64,000 bases of DNA from Planctomycetota bacterium (GTDB lineage Bacteria > Planctomycetota > JACOTG01): the NCBI GenBank assembly GCA_016178505.1, contig JACOTG010000005.1, forward strand, positions 1-64,000. The letters run 5' to 3'. Positions 53,465-62,164 of this stretch are shown in pieces. Below the pieces are notes generated by a model that had not been told where the DNA came from, searched no databases, and saw nothing but the letters and a program-made list of their open reading frames with translations. The position numbers and the translations under genes were made by a program. The stretch's first letter is position 1. The number at the start of each line of letters is the position of its first letter.

Positions 53465-54016
53465 TCAGCGGCGACCGAGGTGGACCAAGAGCAGCGAGAG
53501 ATCTGCGGGCGAAACGCCGGGAATCCGGGATGCCTGCCCGACCGATTCCGGGCGAACTCGCGACAGCTTCTCGATCGCTTCGCCGCGCATGTGGCGAATC
53601 CGCGAATAATCGAACGAGTCGGGAATGTGAAGCGACTCGAGGCGCTCGACTTTTTCGACCTGCCTTTCCTGCCGATCGATGTAGCCCTCGTACTTCGCTT
53701 CGATCTCCACCTGCTCGCTCACGACCGCAGGTAGATGACGCGCCGCTAGCGCGGGCTCCCGAGCGACGAGATCGTTCAGCGTCGTGTCCGGACGACGAAG
53801 GCACTGCAGCAACGACCGACCGTCTCGGAACTCGCGGGCAAGCCAAGCAAGGGTCTCGTCGATGAGACGGTTTTTCTCGGCGAGCGCGTCGAGGGCCGCG
53901 CGATCTCGCAGGCCGACGCGATGCCCGTGCGCCAGCAATCGGCGATCGGCGTTGTCGTGGCGCAAGAGGAGTCGATACTCGGACCGACTCGTGAACATGC
54001 GATACGGCTCCGTCGG
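53465..54016 (-). CDS. mnmG: MnmG C-terminal part (after in-frame UGA)
   Basis: Open frame downstream of the internal UGA; the first internal ATG is at 53998. It begins PTEPYRMFTSRSEYRLLLRH, the conserved MnmG core, and continues with the GYIDRQERQVEKVERLESL helices and the end RPESVGQASRIPGVSPADLS, all highly conserved in MnmG (GidA). Without the N-terminal FAD domain it cannot work alone. Together with 54017-55291 and the UGA it makes a 608-codon gene, the usual MnmG size. It converges with ruvA 4 bp away. Confidence 0.85.
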   Translation of the reverse strand, partial: PTEPYRMFTSRSEYRLLLRHDNADRRLLAHGHRVGLRDRAALDALAEKNRLIDETLAWLAREFRDGRSLLQCLRRPDTTLNDLVAREPALAARHLPAVVSEQVEIEAKYEGYIDRQERQVEKVERLESLHIPDSFDYSRIRHMRGEAIEKLSRVRPESVGQASRIPGVSPADLSLLLVHLGRR

Positions 54017-54019
54017 TCA
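54017..54019 (-). other. In-frame UGA inside mnmG
   Basis: TGA in frame between ...LIDDLVSM and PTEPYRMF..., at the position of the invariant Gly. The next base is C (UGAC), a weak termination context in E. coli. Confidence 0.85.
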
Positions 54020-55291
54020 CATCGAAACGAGATCGTCGATCAAGACGCCGACGTATGCTTCGTTGCGCCCTAGAACCAGCGGTTCCTCGGACCGGAGCTT
54101 CAGTGCCGCGTTGATTCCCGCCATCAGCCCCTGAGCTGCCGCCTCTTCGTACCCCGACGTGCCGTTGATCTGCCCCGCGAGATAGAGACCGCGCACGCGC
54201 TTCGTTTCGAGCGTGTGATAAAGCTGCGTGGGCACGACGAAGTCGTACTCGACCGCATAGCCGAACCGCACGAATTCCGCGCGTTCGAGTCCGGGAATCG
54301 TTCGCACGAATCGTTCTTGGACGTCCGCCGGAAGACTCGTTGAAATCCCGTTGCAGTAGATGTCGTCGGTCTCGAGCCCTTCGGGCTCCAGGAAGATCTG
54401 ATGGCGCGGCTTGTCCGCAAAGCGAACGACTTTGTCTTCGATCGACGGGCAGTAGCGCGGGCCGATGCCTTTGATCACGCCCGTGTACATGGGCGACCGG
54501 TCGAGTCCCGAGCGGATGATCGCGTGCGTTTCTTCCGATGTGTAGGTGATCCAGCACGCCACCTGGCGCCGATCGATCGCATGCGTCGAGAACGAGAACG
54601 GTACAGGCGGAACGTCTCCGTGCTGCGGCTCGCACACCGACCAATCGATGCTGTCCCGACGCAGGCGCGGAGGCGTCCCCGTCTTGAGGCGGCCGACCTC
54701 GAATCCGAGCGCCCGAAGCGAATCGGAGAGCGTCTCGGCAGACGGCTCTCCGATTCGGCCGCCGGGCGCGTTGGACAGGCCGGTGTGGCAAAGCCCCTTG
54801 AGGAACGTCCCCGTCGTGAGGATCGTCGCTCGGCTGCGGTACTCGCGACCCGACCTTCCGACGACGCCGACGCAGGCCCCATCCTCGACGACGAGGGACG
54901 CGGCCACGTCCTCCTTCACGATGACGTCTCGCGTGCTCGTGACGACGCGGCGCATTCTCGCGGAGTAGGCATGCTTGTCCGCTTGAGCGCGCGGCGATCG
55001 GACGGCCGGGCCCTTGCGGGTGTTCAGCATGCGGAACTGGATCCCGGTCTCGTCGATCGCGAGGGCCATCTCGCCCCCGAGGGCATCGACCTCTCGCACC
55101 AACTGTCCCTTCGCGAGCCCGCCAATCGCGGGATTGCACGACATGCGACCGATCGCGTCCGCTGACATCGTGAGCACCAGCGTGCGCTGGCCCATCCGGG
55201 CTGCCGACAAGGCTGCCTCGATCCCGGCATGGCCCGCTCCCACGACGATGACGTCGACGTCGTCGGGCGGCGCACTGAACGACGAGCTCAA
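54017..55291 (-). CDS. mnmG: MnmG (GidA) N-terminal part, ended by in-frame UGA
   Basis: 424 residues. FAD-binding tRNA U34 modification enzyme: the dinucleotide loop [21 protein letters not shown], the [23 protein letters not shown] core, the Cys segment TYCNGIST-like ([11 protein letters not shown]) and [18 protein letters not shown]. It ends LIDDLVSM then TGA (54017-54019). E. coli MnmG reads DLCTLGTKEPYRMFTSR here, so the TGA replaces a conserved Gly with no gap. MnmG with MnmE is near-universal in bacteria, so loss is unexpected. Confidence 0.9.
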   Translation of the reverse strand: MSSSFSAPPDDVDVIVVGAGHAGIEAALSAARMGQRTLVLTMSADAIGRMSCNPAIGGLAKGQLVREVDALGGEMALAIDETGIQFRMLNTRKGPAVRSPRAQADKHAYSARMRRVVTSTRDVIVKEDVAASLVVEDGACVGVVGRSGREYRSRATILTTGTFLKGLCHTGLSNAPGGRIGEPSAETLSDSLRALGFEVGRLKTGTPPRLRRDSIDWSVCEPQHGDVPPVPFSFSTHAIDRRQVACWITYTSEETHAIIRSGLDRSPMYTGVIKGIGPRYCPSIEDKVVRFADKPRHQIFLEPEGLETDDIYCNGISTSLPADVQERFVRTIPGLERAEFVRFGYAVEYDFVVPTQLYHTLETKRVRGLYLAGQINGTSGYEEAAAQGLMAGINAALKLRSEEPLVLGRNEAYVGVLIDDLVSM

Positions 55292-55374
55292 CTCGAAGCC
55301 TCCGATCTGGGATCTCGCGGTGTGGAGCGTCCGATTCGGCCACTCCGTACCGGGCTGGAACGCGACGACGCGAG

Positions 55375-55403
55375 ATTATCGGGAGGGGATCGACTCGGAT
55401 CAA
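55375..55403 (-). promoter_or_regulatory. Promoter of mnmG
   Basis: On the minus strand TTGATC (55398-55403), a 17-nt spacer and GATAAT (55375-55380), about 85 nt upstream of the mnmG start. Confidence 0.5.
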
Positions 55404-55428
55404 GCCGAAGCATCGAGACTGCCGACAA

Positions 55429-58400
55429 ATGGAGGCGGCTCTTCGAGTCCCCGCCCTTTCCCCGGTCGTGACGATCACCGGGCGACAGGGTGCAGGTGTC
55501 GTCGATCGGACTCCCGGGGTGATGAAGGCGCGCAGGCGCAAACGGTCACGCATGAACAAGCGGTTCGGCAGCCGATTCGACGTGGTCCGCGTCCTCGGCC
55601 AGGGCGGCATGGGGCGAGTCCTCCTCGTTCGCGACACCGCCAAGGCCAACGGCGAATCCGACCTCGTCGCCCTCAAGACCATCGCAAGAGGCACTCTCGA
55701 GTCGACGCGAGTCGATCGCCTGAAGGAAGAATTTCGTCTCCTCTCGACGCTCCGCCATCCGCATCTCTGTCGAGTTCACGAGTTCGGCTATGCGGAGCCC
55801 GAGCGACTCCATTACTTCACGAGCGAGTTCGTCGATGGCGTCGACCTCCTTCGCGCGTGCGACGGTCGGCCGTTTCGCGAGGTCGCGCGTCTCATCGCGC
55901 AAGTCCTGCGTGCGCTCGAGTACTTGCACTCGCGCCGAATCGTGCATCGCGACGTGAAGCCCCAGAACGTGCTCGTCCGCAGCCACGGGAAGCCCGATGC
56001 GACTGCCGTGCTCGTCGACTTTGGATTGTCCGCGGAGGTCGCCGACTCGCCGGCGGGAACTTCCGGCACTCCACGGTACATGGCGCCGGAAGCACGGAGC
56101 GGATCGTCCGTTGACCCACGAAGCGACGTGTACTCGATCGGCGTCATGCTGCATGAAATCGTGTTCGGCGACGTGCCGAGGGTGGACGACGACGCTCGTG
56201 CCATCGAGACCCGCATCGAGAAGGAACCTCGGCGTGGGCTGCCGCTCGGACTCGCGGGTTTCCTGAGCAAGTGCGTCGATCCCGTCGCCGACCGTCGCTT
56301 CGACTCAGCGCGCGAAGCGCTCGTCGAGCTGACACAGATCGCAGAGTTGAAAACCGAGCTCGAAACCGAGGAGACGAAGGAGGGCTACATCCTTTCGGCG
56401 GGAATGGTGGGCCGAGAGGAACAGCTGAGGACGCTGCTCGATGCCTTTCAATCCCTCGACGCGGGCGCGGAAGGCTCCCCGGCAAGAGTTCAGGATCCGC
56501 ACGTCGTCCTCGTGACGGGCGAGGCGGGCGCGGGGAAATCGCGGCTCCTCGACGAGTTCCGTGTCCTGGTTCAGCTTCGCGGCGGATGGTTCGTTCGCGC
56601 GAGCGCGGGCGACGGCTCGGGCCTCGGAGAAGTGGCCGCCCTACGGCTCGTCCGCGACGTTGCGGCAGTCGTCGGCGAACAAGCGCCGGCCCTCCCGTCC
56701 GACGCCAATGACGGAGTCGACGAGCGCATCGCCCTGTCCATGCCGTCCGCGCCGTCGTCGCGCGTGTCACTGTACGAATCATGGACTCGATTCCTTTTCG
56801 ACGTCCCCCGCAATCGATCGCTCGTGGTGTTTCTCGACGATCTTCACTCCGCGGACGCCACGACCCTCGAATTCGCATCGTATTTCGCCCGCAACCTCGC
56901 CATGAGCGCACGGCCGGACGCGAAAGCGCCGCACCGAGTGCGAACGTCGAACGAGCCCTCGCCGGCTTCCTCGACGAACCAAAACGCGCGAGTGGTCCCG
57001 CCAATCCTGTTCGTCGTCGCCGCAAGAAACGACACGACGTCACACGCGACTTCGGCGTTCACGGCAAAGCTGATCCGCGACGCGAAGCCGATCGAACTCG
57101 AGCTCCCGCCGCTTTCCCGAACGGACGTTGCGCGCCTTCTCGCGGCTATGCTGCGTCAGACCGAAGTTCCCGAGCCGTTCCGTGATCGGCTGTACGCGCT
57201 CACGTCGGGCAATCCGCTGTTCCTCACCGAAGTCATGCGGCGTCTGGTGTCGGAGATCTCGATGCCCGTCACCGGCCGGCACCTCGACACCGACCTTTCT
57301 GCGCTCTGGTCGATCGAGATCCCGGACAGCCTCGACTCGGTGCTCGCCGCGCGCCTCGATCGCCTGTCGGCCGTCGACCGCAAGACCGCTGCAACGATTG
57401 CCCTGCTGTCCCGACCCGAGTCCGCGGAGTTCCTCGCCCGGTGCATCGGCGCCGAGACTTTGCGCATCGAGCAGCGACTGCAGAGCCTGACGCGGCAGGG
57501 AATCCTCGTCACCATCCCCGCTCCCGGGGACTCCGGGCGAACGTCGTATCGTTTCGGCAACGAACTGCTCCGGGCGGCCATTACCAAGGACCTGTCGGAA
57601 ACCGAACGAAAGCAAGTGCATCGGCGAATCGCGAGCGCTTATCGATGCGATGCCGACTCTGCCGATGCTCTTCCGGATTCGGTCTTCGCGGCGGTCGCAC
57701 ATCACCTCGTGCGTGCCACACCCGGCGACGAGGCGTACTCGCTCGCCGTGGAGGCCGCACGGCGGGCCAAGACCATCTTCGCGCACGAAGCCGCTGCCGC
57801 ATTCTTGCGCGATGCGCTATCGCTCATCGAATCCGGTCACGTTTCGCTGTCGAAAGACGACGGTGAGCGTGCCTTGTGCAAGATCCATCGGGAGCTCGGT
57901 GACCTGTGGAAGCTGCTCGGCCACTCGGAGCGCGCGTTCGCGGAGTACGAAGCGTCCGGCGCGCACGCCATCGATCCTGGCCTCGCAGCGGAAGTGCGTC
58001 TCCGGCGGGCGAGGCTCTATCTCGATACGGGAGCCGTGAAACAGGCTTGCGCCGAAGCCATTGCCGCGATTCGCGGCCTTCCCAAGGTCGACCATGTCCG
58101 TCGCGCGTCGGCGATGGCGATTCTCGGGCGCCTTGCGGTCGTCCGAGGCTCGCACGATCGCGCACGCCATTGGGCGGTCCTCGGGCTCGCCGAAGTCGGT
58201 GAAGACGTTGGAGACGACGAGGCGCTCGTCCGGCGCGAACTCCGAAGGGTCGCGGCCGACGCCCTGTCGGCGAAGGGAAACTACCGCGAAGCCATCGCGC
58301 TGCTGGAACAGAACATCGCCGAGGAAGAGGCCGCGGGCGACATCGCCGGTGCCGCGTCCTCCGAAAACGTGATCGGGAACAACTGGCTCCGCGTCGGCGA

Positions 58401-61383
58401 CTACGGAACCGCCGAAGACTGCTACCGGCGCAGCCTCGACCGTCGCGAGGCGATCGGCGACGTCGCCGGAATTGCGGCATGTCAAAACAATCTCGGGATC
58501 ATCGCCGGTTACCGGAACGACTACGTCGGCGCCATCGAGTGTTACAAACGCGCTGCTCTTCTCGCAGAAAAGGCGGGCGACCCGCCGTCGGTCGCGAACG
58601 CGTTCAACAACCTCGCGAACGCCTACTTCTCCCTCGCAAAATGGGATCGAGCGACCGAATGCTATCGCAAGAGCCTGGTCATTCTCGATCAACTACACGA
58701 CTTGAACGGGCGAGCCCGGATCCTGAACAACCTCGCCGGCGTGCTCGCGCGACGTTGCCTGTATTCGGACGCGATCGAACACTACCAGCAAAGCCTCGAA
58801 GTCCGACAGCGTCTCGGCTCGAGGAGCCGCGTGGCGGCGACGCTCAACAACCTCGCATCTGTATTGCTGTCGATCGGTGACGTCGCCGAGGCGGAAGCCG
58901 TTCTCGCCAAAGCCGCATCGCACGCCCGGGACGAGGGCCTCCAGTACGAGTCGGCGGACAATGAACGGCATCGCGGTCGGGCCTCGTTGATTCGCGGCGC
59001 CGCTTCCGAGGCCGTCGAGCGCTTTCGGACCGCCCGCGACGAATTCCGCAGGCTCGGGAATCGAGTCGAAGAAGCCGACGCCGGACTCTGGATGGTCGAG
59101 GCGCTGCTCGCCCAAGGCACCGTCGACGGCGCTCGTGAAATCCTCCGCGAATCCGTCCAAGTGATCCCGACGGGTGCAGCGCCCGATCTCGGCGTGCGTG
59201 CGGATTTCCTCCGTTTTCGCCTCGCGACGGACGAGTCACAGCCGGTCGACGGCGACCGCATCGACGCCCTTCGGCAGATCCTGACGCGCATCACCCGAAC
59301 CAATGACCAGCGGCTGCTCCTCAGCGCTCGATTCCTCATGGGCCGTCTGTTGCGAGCGCGCGGCGAACATGAGGCCGCCTTCTCTTGCTTCATCAAAGTT
59401 CTCGAAGTCCTCGAGACACTCTGGACCGGCCTCTCGGATCTTCGCCACAAGGAAACGCTGCTGAACTCCAGTGAGATCCGAGATTTCTTTCGGGCGATCC
59501 AAGGACTCGAGACCGACGTTCGCTCGAGTCTCTCACGCAGAATCGGTGTGTTGCCTGGGAAGGAATCTACGCCGGAACATCAGACCGACCTGCGTCGAGG
59601 CCGCGAGGAGGGTTGGACTCGCGGACTCTTCGTCGAAGCCAAATCGAACCTGTACGAGATTGGGCGGGCGCTCGATCTTTCGAAGGAACGATTCGACAAG
59701 AACACGGCCGGCCTCAAGCGCATCCTCGAAATCAGCCAGGTCATGAACTCGACGTTTGGGCTCAACAAGCTGTTCAAGCTCATCGTCGATCGCGTCATCG
59801 AGATCACGCAGGCCGAGCGCGGCTTCGTCATTCTCGTGGACGAGTCGGGCACGGCGCTCGACATCAAGGTGGCCTACGACCTCTCCAAGGGCGAGGAGAT
59901 GCGAAACGTCCATTCGGAGGTGAGCCACACGATCATCACGCAGGTGATTCGCGAGAAACGTCCCCTGCTCTATCACGACGCGATGAACGAAGGCGGCCTC
60001 GACGAGAAGCACAGCGTCGTCAAGCTCGACCTGCGCTCCATCATGTGCGTTCCGCTGATGCACCGTGCGCGGTTGCTGGGCGTCATCTATGTCGACAATC
60101 GAACGACCATCGGCCAGTTCACGGAAGCGGACTTGGAGCTCCTGAACATCTTCGCCAACCAGGCCGCGCTGGCGCTCGAGAACTCGCGTTTGTTCGAGAA
60201 CCTCCAGAACTCCTTGAAGAACCTCAAGGACACTCAGGATCAGCTCGTTCGATCCGAACGACTCCGCGCCCTCGGCGAAATGGCGGGTGGCGTCGCGCAC
60301 GATTTCAACAACCTCCTGTCGTCCATCTTGGGTCGGGCCCAGCTGCTGCAGCGCGAAGTTCACGACGACCGCGTCCGTCGCGAGCTGGGCGTGATCGAGA
60401 AAGCCGCGCTCGACGGCGCGGGCACGATCAAGCGCATCCAGAACTTCACGCGCGTGCGCAAGGACAAGGACTTCACGCCCGTGTCGATGAATTCACTGGT
60501 CGACGACGTGCTCGAGTTCTGTCGCACGCGCCTACGGGACGAAGCGGACGCGAAAGGACACGCCGTCGAGGTCGTGAAGGATCTCGGCAAGATCCCGGAT
60601 GTCGACGGCAATCCGCCGGAGTTGCGCGAAGTGCTGACGAACGTCTTCTTCAACGCCCTCGATGCGATGCCGAACGGTGGGAAGCTCGTCATCACGACTC
60701 GCGACGAGGGCGACGTCGTTGCCCTGTCGGTCACCGACACGGGAGTCGGAATGAGCGACGAGACGAAGCGCCGGATCTTCGATCCTTTCTACTCGACGAA
60801 GGGCAATCGCGGCACGGGTCTAGGAATGAGCATCGTCTACGGCATCGTGCAGCGCCACCGGGGAGACATTCACGTCGAAAGCGAACTCGGGCGGGGTTCG
60901 ACGGTCACGGTGCGCGTTCCGATTTCGAGCGGCATCACGCCGAGCGACCGCACCCTGGTGAATCCGCAGCAGCTTCAAGACAGCGCCGCTTCGATCCTCG
61001 TCATCGACGACGAGCAGGGCATCTGCCGACTCTTGACGGACATTCTGACGCGGGCGGGATACAAGGTGTCGGCGTGCACGAGCGGTCGCGACGCGATGCA
61101 AGTCTTCCAGAAGAACAACTTCGACATCGTGCTCACCGACCTCGGAATGCCCGAGATGACGGGATGGGAAGTGGCTCGGGAGATCCGGCGCTCGGATCCG
61201 ACGATCCCGATCGCGCTCATCACGGGATGGGCCGTCGAACTCGACGATCAGAAGGTGAAACAGAACGGTGTCGACCTCGTGATCACGAAGCCGTTCAACG
61301 TCGAAGACGTGCTCAATCTGATCGTGGAAGGCATCGAGTTCGGCAAGAAGAAGCGCGAGTCGCCGCCGGTCGCCACGCCGTAG
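55429..61383 (+). CDS. Giant Ser/Thr kinase - ATPase - TPR - GAF - histidine kinase - receiver hybrid
   Basis: Up to 1984 residues. Ser/Thr kinase (about 50-305): GQGGMG loop, VALK Lys, catalytic HRDVKPQN (about 173-180), VDFGLS. AAA-type ATPase: Walker A GEAGAGKS (364-371), Walker B LVVFLDDLHSADAT. Tetratricopeptide repeats (about 770-1330, clearest at 950-1235). GAF domain (about 1428-1590). Histidine kinase with phospho-His1624 (GGVAHDFNNLLSS) and HATPase (FFNALDAMPNGG). Receiver with Asp1904 (LTDLGMPE). This resembles the dual Ser/Thr-His kinases of cyanobacteria and Planctomycetota. The true start may be ATG 55522 or 55552, since homology begins near residue 50. Confidence 0.93.
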   Translation: MEAALRVPALSPVVTITGRQGAGVVDRTPGVMKARRRKRSRMNKRFGSRFDVVRVLGQGGMGRVLLVRDTAKANGESDLVALKTIARGTLESTRVDRLKEEFRLLSTLRHPHLCRVHEFGYAEPERLHYFTSEFVDGVDLLRACDGRPFREVARLIAQVLRALEYLHSRRIVHRDVKPQNVLVRSHGKPDATAVLVDFGLSAEVADSPAGTSGTPRYMAPEARSGSSVDPRSDVYSIGVMLHEIVFGDVPRVDDDARAIETRIEKEPRRGLPLGLAGFLSKCVDPVADRRFDSAREALVELTQIAELKTELETEETKEGYILSAGMVGREEQLRTLLDAFQSLDAGAEGSPARVQDPHVVLVTGEAGAGKSRLLDEFRVLVQLRGGWFVRASAGDGSGLGEVAALRLVRDVAAVVGEQAPALPSDANDGVDERIALSMPSAPSSRVSLYESWTRFLFDVPRNRSLVVFLDDLHSADATTLEFASYFARNLAMSARPDAKAPHRVRTSNEPSPASSTNQNARVVPPILFVVAARNDTTSHATSAFTAKLIRDAKPIELELPPLSRTDVARLLAAMLRQTEVPEPFRDRLYALTSGNPLFLTEVMRRLVSEISMPVTGRHLDTDLSALWSIEIPDSLDSVLAARLDRLSAVDRKTAATIALLSRPESAEFLARCIGAETLRIEQRLQSLTRQGILVTIPAPGDSGRTSYRFGNELLRAAITKDLSETERKQVHRRIASAYRCDADSADALPDSVFAAVAHHLVRATPGDEAYSLAVEAARRAKTIFAHEAAAAFLRDALSLIESGHVSLSKDDGERALCKIHRELGDLWKLLGHSERAFAEYEASGAHAIDPGLAAEVRLRRARLYLDTGAVKQACAEAIAAIRGLPKVDHVRRASAMAILGRLAVVRGSHDRARHWAVLGLAEVGEDVGDDEALVRRELRRVAADALSAKGNYREAIALLEQNIAEEEAAGDIAGAASSENVIGNNWLRVGDYGTAEDCYRRSLDRREAIGDVAGIAACQNNLGIIAGYRNDYVGAIECYKRAALLAEKAGDPPSVANAFNNLANAYFSLAKWDRATECYRKSLVILDQLHDLNGRARILNNLAGVLARRCLYSDAIEHYQQSLEVRQRLGSRSRVAATLNNLASVLLSIGDVAEAEAVLAKAASHARDEGLQYESADNERHRGRASLIRGAASEAVERFRTARDEFRRLGNRVEEADAGLWMVEALLAQGTVDGAREILRESVQVIPTGAAPDLGVRADFLRFRLATDESQPVDGDRIDALRQILTRITRTNDQRLLLSARFLMGRLLRARGEHEAAFSCFIKVLEVLETLWTGLSDLRHKETLLNSSEIRDFFRAIQGLETDVRSSLSRRIGVLPGKESTPEHQTDLRRGREEGWTRGLFVEAKSNLYEIGRALDLSKERFDKNTAGLKRILEISQVMNSTFGLNKLFKLIVDRVIEITQAERGFVILVDESGTALDIKVAYDLSKGEEMRNVHSEVSHTIITQVIREKRPLLYHDAMNEGGLDEKHSVVKLDLRSIMCVPLMHRARLLGVIYVDNRTTIGQFTEADLELLNIFANQAALALENSRLFENLQNSLKNLKDTQDQLVRSERLRALGEMAGGVAHDFNNLLSSILGRAQLLQREVHDDRVRRELGVIEKAALDGAGTIKRIQNFTRVRKDKDFTPVSMNSLVDDVLEFCRTRLRDEADAKGHAVEVVKDLGKIPDVDGNPPELREVLTNVFFNALDAMPNGGKLVITTRDEGDVVALSVTDTGVGMSDETKRRIFDPFYSTKGNRGTGLGMSIVYGIVQRHRGDIHVESELGRGSTVTVRVPISSGITPSDRTLVNPQQLQDSAASILVIDDEQGICRLLTDILTRAGYKVSACTSGRDAMQVFQKNNFDIVLTDLGMPEMTGWEVAREIRRSDPTIPIALITGWAVELDDQKVKQNGVDLVITKPFNVEDVLNLIVEGIEFGKKKRESPPVATP

Positions 61384-61421
61384 AGCCCCCGTCTCGGTCG
61401 ATCCGGAGCCACACCAAACGA

Positions 61422-61446
61422 ACAGGCGGCCGCAAGGGCCGCCTGT
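61422..61446. terminator. Hairpin after the giant kinase gene
   Basis: 10-bp GC stem (61422-61431 with 61437-61446) between the kinase stop and the convergent secreted-protein gene; the T run is weak on both strands. Confidence 0.4.
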
Positions 61447-61472
61447 GAAGTCGTTTCGATGATGACGTTCGT

Positions 61473-61901
61473 CTAGCGCGACGTCGGTGCCGGCTCCTGA
61501 TCGATCTCCGCGACCAATTGTGCGACCGGTGCCCGCCCGGTGGACGGGTTTGTGACTGCGGATGCTGCGACCGCGGCAACCGCCACCCGCGCGCCTCGCG
61601 GAACGAGCCGCGCGTCGACCGCGAACCTCGCTCGGGACTTCTGGACGAAGACCGTTCCGAGATCATCGACGGACCCCACGAGCGGCACCACCACGCGCTG
61701 CCCTGAAGGAAGGAGGAACGGCGAGAAACCGCCCGAAGTTCCGGCGAAGAAGTGGAGTGATCGACCCAAGTACGCCGACACGTCGACGGTGACCACGATC
61801 ACGCCAGGGTCGCGGTGGACCGCAGCGCGGATCACCGGAGACAACCCGATTCCGACTGCCGCCATGCCGACGAGAACTGCCATCCGAAGGGAATTCTTCA
61901 C
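61473..61901 (-). CDS. Small secreted protein, unknown
   Basis: 142 residues, GTG start at 61901 with an excellent AAGGAGGTG ribosome site. Signal peptide KNSLRMAVLVGMAAVGIGLSPVIRA. The mature protein is beta-rich, with valine-rich strands (GVIVVTVDVSAYLGRSLHFF) and an alanine-rich C-terminal half. No family recognised. The leader upstream contains two hairpins (see the leader entry). Confidence 0.62.
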   Translation of the reverse strand: MKNSLRMAVLVGMAAVGIGLSPVIRAAVHRDPGVIVVTVDVSAYLGRSLHFFAGTSGGFSPFLLPSGQRVVVPLVGSVDDLGTVFVQKSRARFAVDARLVPRGARVAVAAVAASAVTNPSTGRAPVAQLVAEIDQEPAPTSR

Positions 61902-61946
61902 CGAACACCTCCTTCTCCAAGGCCCACGATCACTCCCATGGCGCCC

Positions 61947-62058
61947 CCTTGCAGCTTAGGAAGCTGCAAGTCCCTCGGTGGCGCGACGGTCACCCGGGGG
62001 GTGCCGTCCTCGACTCACTCGAACCGTGAGGATAAACGGGTGTTTCGAATCGAGTCAA
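61947..62058 (-). promoter_or_regulatory. Promoter and structured leader upstream of the secreted-protein gene
   Basis: On the minus strand TTGACT (62053-62058), a 17-nt spacer and TTATCC (62030-62035). The predicted leader of about 125 nt contains a first hairpin (GACGG-type stem, about 61986-62009) and a perfect 10-bp hairpin with a 3-nt loop (61948-61957 with 61961-61970). No known riboswitch class matches by eye. Confidence 0.45.
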
Positions 62059-62105
62059 TAGGCTTCTCGTCCCCCCGGACGGGAACGGGTCGGGCGAAAC
62101 GAAAA

Positions 62106-62138
62106 CCGCCTCGGCCGGCGCGTGGCCGACCGAGGCGG
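62106..62138 (-). terminator. Terminator after the glycine-rich surface protein gene
   Basis: 9-bp GC stem (62106-62114 with 62130-62138) followed on the minus strand by TTTTCGTTT, just beyond the stop at 62165. Confidence 0.75.
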
Positions 62139-62164
62139 CAGTGAACGGCGTCTTTGGTGAACGA

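Noticed and set aside
15663-54019. Genome-wide reassignment of UGA to an amino acid
   Set aside because: UGA ends many genes here at functional stop/start overlaps (for example guaB, accC, gcvH, the GH3 gene), so it must work as a stop.
54000-54030. Selenocysteine at the mnmG UGA
   Set aside because: The aligned residue is Gly, not Cys, and no clear SECIS-type hairpin follows the UGA.
59613-61448. Second long frame within the giant kinase gene
   Set aside because: Out-of-frame shadow; GAF, His-kinase and receiver motifs are only in the main frame.
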